From Deltaproteobacteria bacterium (GTDB taxonomy: Bacteria; Desulfobacterota; Syntrophorhabdia; Syntrophorhabdales; Syntrophorhabdaceae), in NCBI GenBank assembly GCA_003506795.1, contig DNYO01000013.1, positions 1-7,323 on the forward strand: 7,323 nucleotides of DNA, in the 5' to 3' direction. The position numbers were made by a program, and so were the translations under genes. Of the stretch, positions 6,358 to 7,323 are shown piece after piece. The notes below the pieces were generated by a model. That model ran no database searches and was not told where the DNA came from. It was given only the letters and a program-made list of their open reading frames with translations. Position 1 is the stretch's first letter, and every line of letters starts with the position of its first letter.

Positions 6358-7323
6358 ATGCCCATCGCAGGATTCAATGAATACAGGCGCGGAGACGCCG
6401 AAAAATACAACAATCGCCGGTGGTGGCTCGGTCTCACCTGGGGAGACCTGTTTGACAAGGCCACGGACATTTACCCGGACAAGGAAGCCCTGGTGGACGA
6501 CACGAGCAGATACACGTACCGCCAGTTGAGAGATCAGGTGGACCGCCTGGCGGCAAGTCTCATCTCGCTCGGCATCGGGCAGGGAGATTTTGTACTGCTC
6601 CAGATTCCGAACTGGGCCGAATTCATCATTTCTTTCTTTGCCCTGCAAAAGGTAGGGGCAAGGACGGTTCTCCTGATCGCCCGCCACGGCAAGTCGGAGA
6701 TAAGCTACCTGTCCGAGTTGACGCAGCCGAAGGCGTGGATTGTTCCCGAGACCTACGGCAAGATCAATTACGAGCCTTTGATAGCGGATATACGCAAGGA
6801 GCACCCCTGCGTGGAACATGTGATCCTGGTGCGGGCGAAGCAGAAGGCAGGGTATGAAAACCTCGAGGATCTGATCCAAAAAGGGACGCGCGACCAGGCA
6901 TCATTGAAAAAGATAGAGGAAAGAAGGCCGGACCCGATGGAGGTCTCTTTGATCCTGCCTACGGGTGGTTCCACGGGACTGCCCAAGGCCGTCCCGAGGA
7001 CCCATAACGATTTTATCACCAATGTTGAATATCATTCCAGGCCCTGGGAGATAACGAGTGAAGATACATTGCTTACCGTTGCACCGGTCAGCCACGGGCA
7101 GGGAATGCTGTGCGGGGTCGGGCCCGCTTTCCTGAACTATGCGAAGTATGTACTTATCGATTCCACGAAGGCCGAAGAGATATGTGCGGTGATCGAACGC
7201 GAAAAGGTCACGGCGCTTCCCTCGGTCCCGGCGGTGATCCAGAGGATCGTCAACACGGAAGGGCTCGACAGGTATGACCTGAGTTCGTTGAAGAAGATTT
7301 ACTCCGGCGGTGCGCCGAGCAGC
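6358..7323 (+). CDS. AMP-forming acyl/aryl-acid ligase (ANL superfamily, EntE/DhbE-like), 3' truncated
   Basis: The frame is open from ATG 6358 to the right edge, giving 322 residues, roughly the first 60% of a protein that is usually 530-560 long. The N-terminal region resembles 2,3-dihydroxybenzoate-AMP ligases: LTWGDLFDKATDIYPDKEALVD (26-47), YTYRQLRDQVDRLAASL (52-68), then GDFVLLQIPNWAEFIISFFALQKVGA. The phosphate-binding A3 loop is PTGGSTGLPKA (201-211), followed by VPRTHNDF as in EntE. The pocket segment reads APVSHGQGMLCG (242-253). Against DhbE/EntE, His246 aligns with His234, but Gly247 replaces Asn235, which contacts the 2-hydroxyl, and Cys252 replaces Ser240. The A5 motif, the remaining A motifs and the C-terminal lid lie outside the window. 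With an organic-acid-type importer directly upstream, the likely reaction is ATP-dependent activation of the imported acid to its CoA thioester. The substrate is not determined; an aromatic acid is favoured. Confidence 0.9.
   Translation, partial: MPIAGFNEYRRGDAEKYNNRRWWLGLTWGDLFDKATDIYPDKEALVDDTSRYTYRQLRDQVDRLAASLISLGIGQGDFVLLQIPNWAEFIISFFALQKVGARTVLLIARHGKSEISYLSELTQPKAWIVPETYGKINYEPLIADIRKEHPCVEHVILVRAKQKAGYENLEDLIQKGTRDQASLKKIEERRPDPMEVSLILPTGGSTGLPKAVPRTHNDFITNVEYHSRPWEITSEDTLLTVAPVSHGQGMLCGVGPAFLNYAKYVLIDSTKAEEICAVIEREKVTALPSVPAVIQRIVNTEGLDRYDLSSLKKIYSGGAPSS

Noticed and set aside
6259..6879. A 206-codon - strand frame overlapping the hairpin and the ligase 5' half
   Set aside because: It is antisense to the A-domain gene, crosses the perfect hairpin and shows no recognisable domain. 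It is best explained as a shadow frame.

Overview
The window looks like accessory catabolic DNA from an anaerobic deltaproteobacterium-like organism (Desulfobacterota; a Syntrophorhabdus- or Syntrophus-type lineage is my best guess). This is inferred from moderate G+C by eye, the style of the Liv proteins, and the pairing of a Liv-type transporter with an acyl/aryl-acid ligase. No rRNA or marker gene is present, so the taxonomy is weak.

Layout, all genes on the + strand. Bases 1-444 are the 3' end of a gene for a protein ending in two CBS domains, probably a ClC-type chloride channel/transporter. Bases 445-755 hold no convincing gene. A good sigma70-type promoter (756-784) and a palindromic IclR-type operator (792-817) come next. 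An IclR-family regulator (833-1648) follows. Then comes a complete branched-chain amino-acid (HAAT/Liv) type ABC importer in the order ATPase (livG-like), ATPase (livF-like), permease (livH-like), permease (livM-like), periplasmic binding protein (livK-like), over 1716-6254. A perfect 9-bp GNRA-loop hairpin (6276-6297) separates the binding-protein gene from an AMP-forming acid ligase of the EntE/DhbE-like group. That gene starts at 6358 and runs off the right edge.

Working model (inference): the IclR protein senses an organic acid and controls its own promoter and, by read-through, the genes behind it. The binding protein captures the acid in the periplasm and the LivHMGF complex imports it. 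The ligase adenylates it, probably to form a CoA thioester for anaerobic degradation. An aromatic acid is the most likely substrate class, but it is not proven. The ligase acyl pocket differs from that of 2,3-dihydroxybenzoate/salicylate enzymes, so siderophore synthesis is unlikely.

The most notable details are the operator overlapping the predicted transcription start, the loss of the canonical ABC signature in the LivG-like ATPase, the altered acyl-pocket residues of the ligase, and the hairpin without a T-tract behind the binding-protein gene. I found no CRISPR array, insertion sequence, tRNA or rRNA. Nothing amounts to a wholly new system; the best candidate is a substrate-uncharacterised uptake-and-activation operon.
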